Assembly: GCA_035447945.1 (NCBI GenBank)
Contig: DAOTHZ010000003.1
Span: 6,091 to 70,090, forward strand
Direction: 5' to 3'
DNA from: Syntrophomonas_B sp035447945
GTDB lineage: Bacteria > Bacillota > Syntrophomonadia > Syntrophomonadales > Syntrophomonadaceae
DNA length: 64,000 nt
Part shown: positions 41,767 to 50,868 of the stretch, in pieces
How positions within the stretch are numbered: the stretch's first letter is position 1
Layout of the letters: the number at the start of each line of letters is the position of its first letter
Notes under the pieces: generated by a model
What the model was told of the DNA's origin: nothing
The model's input: only the letters and a program-made list of their open reading frames with translations
Databases searched by the model: none
Position numbers and translations under genes: made by a program

Positions 41767-42507
41767 ATGGAAGTCAGAAAATATGCGGATATTTTAGGAG
41801 CCCGGGTGGATCTGGTGAATACCCGGCAAGCCATGGAGCGGATCAAGAGTTTTATTGCCAAGCGACAATCAGCCCATGTTATTACGCTGAATGCCGAGAT
41901 TGTGTATCAGGCGCAAGACAATCCGGAATTATTAAAGATCATCAATGGTGCCGATTTGGTCACCCCTGACGGGATAGGTATCGTCTGGGCCGGTCGTCAT
42001 TTGGGATACGCTTTTGAGGAACGAGTAAGTGGCATCGACCTGCTGGAACTGCTTTGTGAACAAGCGCCGCAGAAAAATTGGAAAATATACTTGCTGGGAG
42101 CTGCACCGGGAGTCGCCGATGAAGCTGCCCGTCAACTGACCCTGAAGTATCCCGGCATCGATATTTGTGGTACACAGCACGGTTATTTCACTGCAGCACA
42201 CCAGCAGTCTATCGTGGAAGTCATCCAGCAGTTACAGCCCGATATCCTGTTTGTAGGGCTGGGAGCACCTGGACAAGAAATTTGGATTCATCAATTTCAA
42301 TTGGCCTTGGCTGTTCCAGTGGCAATTGGAGTGGGGGGCAGTTTCGATGTTGTTGCCGGGATAAAATCCAGAGCTCCGCAATGGGTGATCAAAGCCAACT
42401 TGGAGTGGTTGTATCGTTTACTGAAAGAACCCCGCCGTTTAAAGAGACAGCTGGCACTGCCCAGGTTTGTATGGGCGGTTTTGCGTCAGAAGAAAATCAA
42501 AAACTGA
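41767..42507 (+). CDS. tagA: WecG/TagA/CpsF-family glycosyltransferase
   Basis: 246 residues of glycosyltransferase family 26. HVITLNAEIVYQAQ, LVTPDGIGIVWA and GLGAPGQEIWIHQF are the family motifs. TagA transfers N-acetylmannosamine to undecaprenyl-PP-GlcNAc, the linkage unit of wall teichoic acids. No other teichoic acid genes are nearby, so the acceptor and product are inferred from the family. ATG at 41767 after GAGGG. Confidence 0.85.
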   Translation: MEVRKYADILGARVDLVNTRQAMERIKSFIAKRQSAHVITLNAEIVYQAQDNPELLKIINGADLVTPDGIGIVWAGRHLGYAFEERVSGIDLLELLCEQAPQKNWKIYLLGAAPGVADEAARQLTLKYPGIDICGTQHGYFTAAHQQSIVEVIQQLQPDILFVGLGAPGQEIWIHQFQLALAVPVAIGVGGSFDVVAGIKSRAPQWVIKANLEWLYRLLKEPRRLKRQLALPRFVWAVLRQKKIKN

Positions 42508-42529
42508 TCAGTTGTTTGGGGGAATCATT

Positions 42530-44668
42530 TTGGACAATGACAAGATATTTGCCTTGGATATCGGAACAAGAAAGATTCTCGGCTTGGTTATGCAAAAGGG
42601 TGCTGACGGCTACGAAGTGTTGGATGTGGAAATGATCGAACATCAAACCCGGGCGATGATGGATGGACAGATCCACGATGTTGAAACAGTAGCCAATACG
42701 ATTCTGACGATAAAAAAACGCCTGGAAAAGCGTTTGCAGATACAATTGTCCAGCACAGCAGTTGCTGCCGCCGGACGTTCCTTGCAAACAACACATGGCT
42801 ATGCGGTCGGAAATCATCCTCAGCCTGCTGAGCTTAGCCGGGATGAGGTTCGTACCCTGGAGATCGAAGCAGTACAGAACGCCCAATATGCTGCTGCACG
42901 GGATGAAAAGACCCATTTGTCGCATGCGGAATACTTTTGTGTTGGTTACAGCGTGATTCATTATTTTCTCGAAGACGAACCCATTGGCAACCTGATCGGA
43001 CAAAAAGGGAGCAGTTATGCTGTTGAAGTAATTGCTACTTTTTTACCGCGGGTCGTGGTGGACAGCCTGCTGTCCTCATTGCAGCGAGCGGGGTTGGAGG
43101 TTTACAGTATCACCCTGGAACCAATTGCTGCGATCTCCCTGGCCATTCCCGCCAATATGCGTCTTTTGAATCTGGCTTTGGTGGATATTGGGGCAGGCAC
43201 GTCGGATATTGCCATTGTCAAACACGGCAGTATATATGCCTATGCCATGGTTCCGTTGGGCGGAGATGAATTGAGTGAAGAACTGGCCAGTAGTTGTCTG
43301 CTTGATTTTAACAGCGCTGATTGGCTCAAATGTCAGATTGCAACGCAGGATGAGCTGCATATTAAAGATATTTTAAACAATGACTTGTGTATAAAAGCAG
43401 AGGACCTAAAAAAAGAACTGGAACCGGTTACGCGTGAGCTGGCACGGGAAATAGCTTCCCATATATTGCAATTAAACGGTAAAGCGGTTGACGCAGTACT
43501 ATGTGTTGGAGGAGGCAGCTTGACTCCCAATATAGGACAGTTTTTGGCGGAAGCTTTGGAATTGCCGCGGAATCGGGTGGGCATACGCAGTCGTGACAAT
43601 GTTTCTCAAATCAAGGGGGATTTTAGTTGCCTGCAGGGCCCGCAAAGCCTGACGCCGCTGGGAATCGCTTTTAGTGCCTTGGAAAAACCGCCGGTTCCCA
43701 TGTTGAAAGTATCTGTGAACGGAAGAGAACTGGCCATATGGAATGCTGGCGAGATTACAGTGGCGGATGCCTTGCTCAGTTCAGGGATTTCTCTTGGCAA
43801 TGCCTATGGCAAACCCGGTCTTGGAAAAACGTTGGAGGTCAACGGCAGTTTAAAAGTCTTTAAGGGAGAAATAGGAACAGCTTCTTCCATCAGATTAAAC
43901 GGAAAAGAGGCTAATTTTGATATTCCCATCATCAATGGGGATCAGATTGAATTTATCAGAGGGAAAGACGGCCGTGATGCAAAGGTCACCCTGCAAGATC
44001 TGGATACCGGAGGCAAAGGCAGTGTTTATATAAACGGAGAGAAAATGGAGCTTCAGCCGGTAATGACTGTAAATGGTCAGCTTTGGAGAACGGATGCTGA
44101 ACTGCCGGACCGCAGCAAGGTGGAAATACACAGGACCAGCCGGCTGGAGCAGATCATGAGACAATTTGGAATAACCGAAACCTGGTTGCAGGAACAGCCA
44201 TACCATTTTTATTTCAACGGAAATCTCCGGCAAGGCAAGTGGACTGCCTTGCAAATAAAAGTCAATGGCCAGCCGGCGCAACTGGACGAAACAGTTTCGT
44301 TCGGCTCCTATATTGAATATCGTATGGATCAAAAGCGGCCTTGTATAGCGGATCTGGTTGAACTCCCCGACAATCATGATTTTACTGTTTATGTCAACGG
44401 AGAAAAACTGACCTTGCAGGGCAAGGGCTATCGTTTAATCAAGAATGGGGCGGTGGTTGCGGCTCAGACAGAGGTGGTCAGGGGAGATCAAATTGAGTTG
44501 CTCCCGGAAGAAAGTCAACTCATTCTCAGCGATATCTTTCAATCTATCAATATTGAAAAACAACCCCAAGGGATCCTGCATATCAAAGTGAACGGAGAAG
44601 AAGCCGGATATACAACGCCTTTGGCTGACAACTGTGAAGTGACCCTAACTTGGGAAAGGGCGGATTAA
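42530..44668 (+). CDS. FtsA/PilM-like actin-fold protein with a long repeat C-terminus
   Basis: 712 residues. Residues 1 to about 385 have the actin-like ATPase fold of FtsA: FALDIGTRKILGLV (phosphate 1), ALVDIGAGTSDIAIVKHG (phosphate 2) and VLCVGGGSLTPN. The remaining 320 or so residues are a beta-rich extension with at least nine short xNG turns (SVNGREL, EVNGSLK, RLNGKEA, YINGEKM, TVNGQLW, YFNGNLR, KVNGQPA, YVNGEKL, KVNGEEA). Standard FtsA is about 420 residues and ends in an amphipathic helix, which is absent. The TTG at 42530 is chosen as the start of the conserved domain. The role is unknown, possibly a cytoskeletal scaffold. Confidence 0.75.
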   Translation: MDNDKIFALDIGTRKILGLVMQKGADGYEVLDVEMIEHQTRAMMDGQIHDVETVANTILTIKKRLEKRLQIQLSSTAVAAAGRSLQTTHGYAVGNHPQPAELSRDEVRTLEIEAVQNAQYAAARDEKTHLSHAEYFCVGYSVIHYFLEDEPIGNLIGQKGSSYAVEVIATFLPRVVVDSLLSSLQRAGLEVYSITLEPIAAISLAIPANMRLLNLALVDIGAGTSDIAIVKHGSIYAYAMVPLGGDELSEELASSCLLDFNSADWLKCQIATQDELHIKDILNNDLCIKAEDLKKELEPVTRELAREIASHILQLNGKAVDAVLCVGGGSLTPNIGQFLAEALELPRNRVGIRSRDNVSQIKGDFSCLQGPQSLTPLGIAFSALEKPPVPMLKVSVNGRELAIWNAGEITVADALLSSGISLGNAYGKPGLGKTLEVNGSLKVFKGEIGTASSIRLNGKEANFDIPIINGDQIEFIRGKDGRDAKVTLQDLDTGGKGSVYINGEKMELQPVMTVNGQLWRTDAELPDRSKVEIHRTSRLEQIMRQFGITETWLQEQPYHFYFNGNLRQGKWTALQIKVNGQPAQLDETVSFGSYIEYRMDQKRPCIADLVELPDNHDFTVYVNGEKLTLQGKGYRLIKNGAVVAAQTEVVRGDQIELLPEESQLILSDIFQSINIEKQPQGILHIKVNGEEAGYTTPLADNCEVTLTWERAD

Positions 44669-45954
44669 TACCTGTAATCTTGGTAGTGTTGGTCGTATGG
44701 ATGGCGAATTCGCGATTTTGGTTTTTTCCATCGCCCGCCGTTCTTGTGAATGCGATGGCGGGCATAGAATAAAAAGGCTGTTAACAAAAAGAAAAACAAT
44801 AACAGTTTTAAGATCCAATGCATATGCAAAAATTGTCCCAACAGGCTCAAGCGCGGAATATCCTTGGCAGCGATCAGTTCAACATTCATCAGTTGTTTAC
44901 TGTTGGACAGGATTTCCATTTTCCCGAGCACTTGTCCTTTAGTGACGGGTGCCTCAACCTTTTCAGGTAACTCCAGGCGGCGGGTAAAATGAATCCCGTC
45001 GCTTTTTGCATAGATCGCATTAAGTTCATCCTGCAGCACCGCTTCGACTTCTTTAACCGAACCAGCTTTAACTCTCACAGTGCCGCAAATCTCGCCTCGG
45101 GGAATCAGCATGATGGCATCATATTTGTCGAAACCATAGTCCAACAAGTGGGTGACATCACTGGTTTGACCGCCTCTCAGCGGGCAGCCCAGCACGACTG
45201 CAATCAACCTGAGATGGCCTCGTTGGGCAGTGGCGATCAAGCAGTTTTTGGCTTCAGAAGTATAACCGTTTTTCAATCCATCTGCCCCGGCATAAGTCCA
45301 TAACAGCCGGTTGCCATTGTATAGCGGAAAAGTACCGTCCCGCAACGTATGTTGTTTGAGCGAGCTATAATTAAGTATTTCCGTGTGGGCAAGCGTATAA
45401 CGGGCCAGCAAAGCCAGGTCGTAAGCTGAACTGTAGTGATGTTCGGCCGGCAACCCGCTGACATTGACGAAATGACTGTCCTGCATGCCAATTTCCTTGG
45501 CTTTGCTGTTCATTCGGGTGACAAATTTGGCTTCGCTGCCGCTGATTTTTTCTGCCACCGCAACACTCGCATCGTTGGCTGAGGCCAGTGCCATACTTTT
45601 CAAAAGATCATCCAATCGCATGGTTTCTCCAACCTCAAGATAAATGCGGCTGCCATCTGTTTCGGAAGCTTTCCGGCTGGCCGTAACCAATTCGGTTTTG
45701 GCAATTTGGCCCTGTTCGATGGATTCCAAAGCCAACAACATCGTCATTAATTTGGTTGTGCTGGCAGGAGGCAATTGTTGATGGGGCAGATGGGATTTTA
45801 ACACTTTGCCGGACTCTGCGTCCATTAATACATAAGATGCCGCCGATAGAGAAGAAACATCAACCGTTCCGGCAGCAGAAAAATGGCTGACCGGAAGAAA
45901 AAGATACAGACCAATCAAGAGTATGGAGAATAAAGATTTGCATGATAAAGACAT
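44665..45954 (-). CDS. dacF: D-alanyl-D-alanine carboxypeptidase (DacF type)
   Basis: A low-molecular-weight penicillin-binding protein of 429 residues that trims the terminal D-Ala of peptidoglycan stem peptides. A signal peptide (about 8-28) is followed by the S11 peptidase domain with STTK (Ser65) and SAND (125), then a PBP5-type C-terminal domain and a membrane anchor (about 390-410). The third motif, normally KTG, reads KNG (228-230) in ADGLKNGYTSEA. The ATG at 45954 follows GGGAG. Its stop codon overlaps that of the convergent FtsA-like gene. Confidence 0.9.
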   Translation of the reverse strand: MSLSCKSLFSILLIGLYLFLPVSHFSAAGTVDVSSLSAASYVLMDAESGKVLKSHLPHQQLPPASTTKLMTMLLALESIEQGQIAKTELVTASRKASETDGSRIYLEVGETMRLDDLLKSMALASANDASVAVAEKISGSEAKFVTRMNSKAKEIGMQDSHFVNVSGLPAEHHYSSAYDLALLARYTLAHTEILNYSSLKQHTLRDGTFPLYNGNRLLWTYAGADGLKNGYTSEAKNCLIATAQRGHLRLIAVVLGCPLRGGQTSDVTHLLDYGFDKYDAIMLIPRGEICGTVRVKAGSVKEVEAVLQDELNAIYAKSDGIHFTRRLELPEKVEAPVTKGQVLGKMEILSNSKQLMNVELIAAKDIPRLSLLGQFLHMHWILKLLLFFFLLTAFLFYARHRIHKNGGRWKKPKSRIRHPYDQHYQDYRY

Positions 45955-46125
45955 GTTATGAACTCCCAATTTTCGCTGGATTAACATAATTATTATAATC
46001 ATTACCCGGTTTTATGGGAATATCTATGTGAATAATTATTTAAAAAACTTGTTTTCCTGACGTAAATGCAGTGAATTGAAGAAAACTGAACAGAATATTA
46101 AAACAGGGTATTTTATAAAAGAAGG

Positions 46126-46154
46126 TTGCACGAAAAGCCAGATAGCATTAAAAT
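46126..46154 (+). promoter_or_regulatory. Sigma-A promoter of the ctsR operon
   Basis: TTGCAC at 46126-46131, a 17-base spacer and TAAAAT at 46149-46154. The CtsR box begins ten bases after the -10 element. Confidence 0.8.
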
Positions 46155-46163
46155 CATAGTAAA

Positions 46164-46180
46164 GGTCAAATAAAGTCAAA
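46164..46180 (+). promoter_or_regulatory. CtsR operator
   Basis: GGTCAAATAAAGTCAAA matches the CtsR heptad tandem repeat (RGTCAAA NAN RGTCAAA) at every defined base. It covers the expected transcription start, so CtsR would repress its own operon until heat or protein stress inactivates it. Confidence 0.93.
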
Positions 46181-46194
46181 AGAGGGTCGGGAAC

Positions 46195-46620
46195 ATGAAA
46201 AAAAGTTTAGCTGATCGCATTGAACAATATTTAAAAGTACTGATATCAAGAAGTGATGATAAAGCAATTGAGATACAAAGAATAGAATTGGCAGAAACCT
46301 TTGACTGTGTGCCTTCCCAGGTGACGTATGTCATCAGCACTCGCTTTACGGAAAAAGAGGGTTATATCACGGAAAGCCGGCGGGGCGGATGCGGATACGT
46401 GAGAATCAGACAAAGCCCCCCCTCCTTTGGCGAAGATGATTTGGAATATATCGATTTGTTTGCATTTCTGGCAGAATTAAAACAACGCCAATTGCTGTCC
46501 AACCGTGAGGCAGAGCTGATTAAATACCTGGTGGTCAATACTTGTGCGAGTTTACCTGGTGAAGACAAACGGAAAATCAACGCTGCCATGGTTAAAGCTT
46601 TATATAACTATTTTGTGTAA
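46195..46620 (+). CDS. ctsR: Transcriptional repressor CtsR
   Basis: 141 residues; a dimeric winged-helix repressor of clp and heat-shock genes. LADRIEQYLKVLI opens the protein, and the DNA-binding wing is in FTEKEGYITESRRGGCGYVRI, whose glycine-rich tip acts as the thermosensor in Bacillus. It heads the ctsR-mcsA-mcsB-clpC operon and binds the operator just upstream. Confidence 0.95.
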   Translation: MKKSLADRIEQYLKVLISRSDDKAIEIQRIELAETFDCVPSQVTYVISTRFTEKEGYITESRRGGCGYVRIRQSPPSFGEDDLEYIDLFAFLAELKQRQLLSNREAELIKYLVVNTCASLPGEDKRKINAAMVKALYNYFV

Positions 46621-46675
46621 ATCATCTGGCCTTGATATTTGCAAGAGAAATCCAACTTGAAGGGAGATCATGAAC

Positions 46676-47182
46676 ATGTATTGTGAAGAATGCAAACAAA
46701 AACCGGCGGCTGTTCACCTGACCCAGGTTTACAACGGCAAAATTATACAATCACATCTTTGCGAAGAATGCGCAGCGAAAAAGGGAGGATTCATATTTGA
46801 CCCGGGCAACAAGTTTTCCATTCCCAATCTTTTAAGCAGTATTTTTGGTGCCAGCTGTAGCATTGATCCCGATTTGACAACAGAAATAAAAAGCTGTTCC
46901 GGTTGCGGGATGACTTTTAATGACATTCGCCAGACCGGCAAACTTGGCTGCAGCAATTGTTATCAGGTGTTTGCCCAGGAAATGGAGCCGACTTTGCGTA
47001 GAATTCATGGAAATAGCCAGCATATCGGCAAAATACCAACCAGGAGCGGGGAAAAGGTGTTGCTGAGAAAGCAACTGGATGCCTTAAAAACCCAATTGCA
47101 GGAAGCTGTAAACCACGAAGAATATGAAAAAGCAGCTGAGATAAGGGATGGCATTAAAGCGTTGGAAAGCAGACTGGTGTAA
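46676..47182 (+). CDS. mcsA: McsA, activator of the protein arginine kinase
   Basis: 168 residues. Two zinc-binding cysteine modules (CEECKQKP with CEECAAKK, and CSGCGMTF with CSNCYQVF) are followed by a C-terminal UVR helix pair (about 130-165, EYEKAAEIRDGIKALE). McsA binds and activates McsB and also acts in metal stress. The ATG at 46676 has AAGGGAGA at eight bases; the ATG six bases earlier is too close to it. Confidence 0.92.
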   Translation: MYCEECKQKPAAVHLTQVYNGKIIQSHLCEECAAKKGGFIFDPGNKFSIPNLLSSIFGASCSIDPDLTTEIKSCSGCGMTFNDIRQTGKLGCSNCYQVFAQEMEPTLRRIHGNSQHIGKIPTRSGEKVLLRKQLDALKTQLQEAVNHEEYEKAAEIRDGIKALESRLV

Positions 47183-47195
47183 GGAGGGGCTGAGC

Positions 47196-48263
47196 GTGAG
47201 TATTGAAAACATATTGAATTGCGGATCAGTCAAATGGATGGAGAGCCAGGAGGGACAGGATGACATTGTTATCAGCAGCCGCATCCGACTGGCCAGGAAT
47301 GTCGTTGATCTGCCATTCCCAATGCGTTTGGATCAGAAATCAGGAGATGAATGCATGCAACGGGTCAAGGCCGTTTGTCAGGAAGAAATGCCGGCGGCCT
47401 TGAATACGGTTGAGTATACAAGCCTGGCTCAATTAAGTATCCTGGATCGAGGCATATTGGCGGAGAAACATTTGATCAGTCCTGGCCATGCAGAATCCGA
47501 TTCACCTTTTGGGGCGATTTTGCTGAACCGTGACGGATCGCTGGCAACGATGGTCAATGAAGAAGACCACTTGCGTATCCAATGCTTGCTGCCGGGATTG
47601 CAGTTGGCCGCCGGCTATGAGATGGCTCAGCAAATGGATGATTTTTTGGAAAGCAAGCTGGAATATGCGTTTGATGAACGAAACGGTTATCTGACCTCAT
47701 GTCCGACCAATGTCGGAACCGGGTTGCGGGCTTCCGTTATGTTGCACCTGCCGGCGATGCAAATGACCGGTCAAACCGGTCAAATTCTCCAAACCATTGG
47801 ACAATTGGGAATGACGGTCAGAGGTTTGTATGGAGAAGGTACCCAGGCAACGGGCAATTATTTTCAGATGTCCAATCAGATCACGATGGGACAAAGTGAA
47901 GAAGAAATCTGTAATCACCTGCAGGCAGTTACGGAACAGATCGTTGAACAGGAACACTTGCTCAGAGAGAGATTGAAAATTGATTTGAAATATCAATTGG
48001 AAGATAAAATTGGCCGGGCACTGGGAATCCTGAACCATGCCCGAATCATAAATTCCACAGAAGCTCTGGCGTTGTTATCCGATTTGCGTTTGGGAATTGA
48101 TCTGGGCATCGTGAGCGGGATTCAACTCAATGCTTTGAACCAATTGATTGTTTCCATCCGACCGGCGCATTTGCAAAAGTGTTTTGCCCAGGAGCTTGAC
48201 CCGCTGCAGAGGGATATCAAGCGAGCAGAGATCATTCAGGACAAGATCAAAGGGATAAAATAA
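47196..48263 (+). CDS. mcsB: Protein arginine kinase McsB
   Basis: 355 residues of the phosphagen-kinase-like fold: IVISSRIRLARN near the N-terminus binds ATP phosphates, CPTNVGTGLRASVMLHL is the catalytic region, and GEGTQATGNYFQMSNQ follows. McsB phosphorylates arginines on damaged proteins and on CtsR, marking them for ClpC-ClpP. The GTG at 47196 follows AAGGAGGGG. The gene for the matching phosphatase is at 9243-9701. Confidence 0.95.
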   Translation: MSIENILNCGSVKWMESQEGQDDIVISSRIRLARNVVDLPFPMRLDQKSGDECMQRVKAVCQEEMPAALNTVEYTSLAQLSILDRGILAEKHLISPGHAESDSPFGAILLNRDGSLATMVNEEDHLRIQCLLPGLQLAAGYEMAQQMDDFLESKLEYAFDERNGYLTSCPTNVGTGLRASVMLHLPAMQMTGQTGQILQTIGQLGMTVRGLYGEGTQATGNYFQMSNQITMGQSEEEICNHLQAVTEQIVEQEHLLRERLKIDLKYQLEDKIGRALGILNHARIINSTEALALLSDLRLGIDLGIVSGIQLNALNQLIVSIRPAHLQKCFAQELDPLQRDIKRAEIIQDKIKGIK

Positions 48264-48292
48264 CAAAAGCTTATTTAGCAAGGAGGAAGAAT

Positions 48293-50770
48293 ATGTTTAG
48301 AAGATTTACGCAAAGAGCTAGAAATACGGTTATCCACGCCCAGGAGGAAGCAAGAGAATTGGGGCATCAGGCCATTGGTACGGAACACATTCTGTTGGGT
48401 CTGTTACGGGAAGGTGAAGGAGTTGGGGCCAAAGCTCTTATGAATTTGGGAGTTGATTTGGAAAACGTCCGCGAGGAGATCAAGAAATATATTGGCCAAA
48501 ATGAAACCGACAACCAGGAAGCTGCCAATGATTTGCCCATTACCCCGAGGGTCAAGAAGGTATTCAACAATGCTTTTGATGAAGCCCGCATGCAAGGTGT
48601 GAATTATGTAGGAACAGAGCATCTCCTGCTGGCCATCCTGCGTGAGGAGGAAAGTGTAGCCGGTCAGGTATTGCTTTCCATGGGAGTTCGGCTCGATGAT
48701 TTGCGGGAACAGGTTATTCTGCTTCTGGGCGGTGAGTTTCCCGGCATGATGAACCAGGAGCCCAATCAGGAACCCAGTGTTCCCTCCTCGGGACAGGGGC
48801 AAAAAATTCGTAAAACCAAGAGCAAGACCCCTACCCTGGACGGATATAGTCGGGACTTGACCAAGGATGCGCAGGATGGACGGCTGGATCCGGTGATTGG
48901 CCGTGAAGATGAGATCGAAAGAGTGTTGCAGATTTTATCCCGGCGGACCAAAAACAATCCTGTCCTGATTGGAGATCCCGGCGTGGGCAAGACAGCGATT
49001 GTGGAAGGACTGGCGCAGCGAATTTTTGAAAACAAAGTACCGGAAAACCTCAGCCATAAAAGAGTGGTCTCCCTGGATTTGTCGTCAATGATCGCCGGAA
49101 CCAAATATCGGGGTGAGTTTGAAGATCGTCTCACCAAGATCGTCAGCGAAATCAAGACGGCCGGTGATGTGATCATTTTTATCGACGAACTCCATACCAT
49201 TGTTGGTGCCGGTGCGGCTGAAGGAGCGATCGATGCGGCCAATATTCTCAAGCCTTCGCTGGCGCGGGGTGAATTCCAGTGTATTGGCGCGACTACGCTG
49301 AATGAGTATCGCAAACATATTGAAAAGGATGCTGCTCTTGAAAGAAGGTTTCAGCCGATTCTGGTCGATGAACCCAGCATTGAGGAGAGTATTGAGATTT
49401 TGAAAGGGATCAGAGATCGTTATGAGGCTCATCATGGGGTGAAAATAAGTGATGAAGCGATAGCCACAGCGGTTAGGCTTTCCAGCCGTTATATTTCTGA
49501 CCGGTTTTTGCCGGACAAGGCGATTGATTTGATTGATGAGGCTGCTTCCCGGGTAAGATTGGCCAGTTTTATTCTTCCACCGGAAATCAAGGAATTGGAA
49601 GCCCGGATGGATGAACTGACGAAAGAAAAGGAAGAAGCTATCAATGCCCAGGAATATGAAAAAGCAGCCCAGTTGCGTGATGAGGAACAACGTCTGCGAG
49701 ATCAGGTCGACAATATGCGCAAGGATTGGGTGGGAAAAAGGAGTACAACTGCTGGAGCCGTTGGGGAAGAGGAGATTACCAACATTATTTCCCGCTGGAC
49801 CGGCATACCAGTCAGCAAAATGGCCATGGAGGAGAGCGAGCGGCTGCTGCAGTTGGAAGAAATTCTACATGGCCGGGTGATTGGCCAGGATGAAGCTGTC
49901 AAGGCAGTGGCCCGCGCCGTGCGCAGAGCCCGTGCCGGTCTGAAGAATCCCAAACGCCCTATCGGCTCATTTATCTTTTTAGGGCCCACCGGAGTTGGTA
50001 AAACCGAACTGGCCCGTGCCTTGGCAGAAGCAATGTTTACCAGTGAGGATGCCGTCATTCGTTTGGATATGTCAGAGTATATGGAAAAACATGCGGTGTC
50101 CCGTATGATCGGTTCTCCGCCTGGTTATGTGGGCTATGATGAGGGTGGACAACTGACAGAAAAAGTAAGAAGAAAACCGTATTCGGTAATCCTGTTGGAT
50201 GAAATTGAAAAAGCCCATCCTGATGTTTTCAATATTCTGCTGCAAGTCCTGGAAGATGGGCGGATGACTGACGGACAAGGACGAACGGTAGATTTTAGAA
50301 ATACCATTATTATCATGACCTCCAATGTTGGGGTGGAGAATCTGCAGCGCAACAAAGCCATGGGGTTTACCCGGGTGGTTGACGAAGCCGAGGACTACAA
50401 CCGAATGAAAGAGAATGTCATGGAACAATTGAAACACACCTTCCGGCCGGAATTTGTAAACCGGATTGATGAACTGATTGTTTTCCAAAGCCTGACCGAG
50501 GATGAGCTCAAGCAGATTGTTGCTCTGCTGCTCAAGGATTTGCGTCAGCGTCTGCAGGACAGCGGGTATTCCCTGGAAATAAGTGAGGAAGCCAGCAAAT
50601 TGATCTTGAAGGAAGGCTATGATCCGGCTTATGGTGCCCGACCGCTTAAACGAGCGATCCAAAAATTGGTGGAGGACAGAGTTTCGGAAGAGATCCTGAA
50701 GAAATCAATCAAACCAGGTGACACCATCAAACTTAATGCAGTGCAAGGAGAAATGACGGTAAACGGATAG
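48293..50770 (+). CDS. clpC: ATP-dependent Clp protease ATP-binding subunit ClpC
   Basis: 825 residues. An N-terminal double Clp-N repeat, two AAA+ modules (Walker A GDPGVGKTA in the first, GPTGVGKTE in the second) and a middle UVR-containing coiled coil (EYEKAAQLRDEEQRLRDQV) that docks adaptors. ClpC unfolds arginine-phosphorylated substrates for ClpP, which is encoded elsewhere. It is the fourth gene of the CtsR operon. Confidence 0.97.
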   Translation: MFRRFTQRARNTVIHAQEEARELGHQAIGTEHILLGLLREGEGVGAKALMNLGVDLENVREEIKKYIGQNETDNQEAANDLPITPRVKKVFNNAFDEARMQGVNYVGTEHLLLAILREEESVAGQVLLSMGVRLDDLREQVILLLGGEFPGMMNQEPNQEPSVPSSGQGQKIRKTKSKTPTLDGYSRDLTKDAQDGRLDPVIGREDEIERVLQILSRRTKNNPVLIGDPGVGKTAIVEGLAQRIFENKVPENLSHKRVVSLDLSSMIAGTKYRGEFEDRLTKIVSEIKTAGDVIIFIDELHTIVGAGAAEGAIDAANILKPSLARGEFQCIGATTLNEYRKHIEKDAALERRFQPILVDEPSIEESIEILKGIRDRYEAHHGVKISDEAIATAVRLSSRYISDRFLPDKAIDLIDEAASRVRLASFILPPEIKELEARMDELTKEKEEAINAQEYEKAAQLRDEEQRLRDQVDNMRKDWVGKRSTTAGAVGEEEITNIISRWTGIPVSKMAMEESERLLQLEEILHGRVIGQDEAVKAVARAVRRARAGLKNPKRPIGSFIFLGPTGVGKTELARALAEAMFTSEDAVIRLDMSEYMEKHAVSRMIGSPPGYVGYDEGGQLTEKVRRKPYSVILLDEIEKAHPDVFNILLQVLEDGRMTDGQGRTVDFRNTIIIMTSNVGVENLQRNKAMGFTRVVDEAEDYNRMKENVMEQLKHTFRPEFVNRIDELIVFQSLTEDELKQIVALLLKDLRQRLQDSGYSLEISEEASKLILKEGYDPAYGARPLKRAIQKLVEDRVSEEILKKSIKPGDTIKLNAVQGEMTVNG

Positions 50771-50819
50771 AAAAATCAAATATTTTTGTTGGTATTACTG
50801 CCATTTTATAGAATAATGT

Positions 50820-50848
50820 TGACCATTAAATAGATAAAGAGATTATAA
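50820..50848 (+). promoter_or_regulatory. Possible promoter before radA
   Basis: TTGACC near 50819-50824 and GATTATAAT some 16-19 bases downstream. The spacing is ambiguous: 16 to GATTAT, 19 to TATAAT. It lies in the 98-base gap after clpC. Confidence 0.45.
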
Positions 50849-50868
50849 TATAGAGAAAAGGGAAAATT

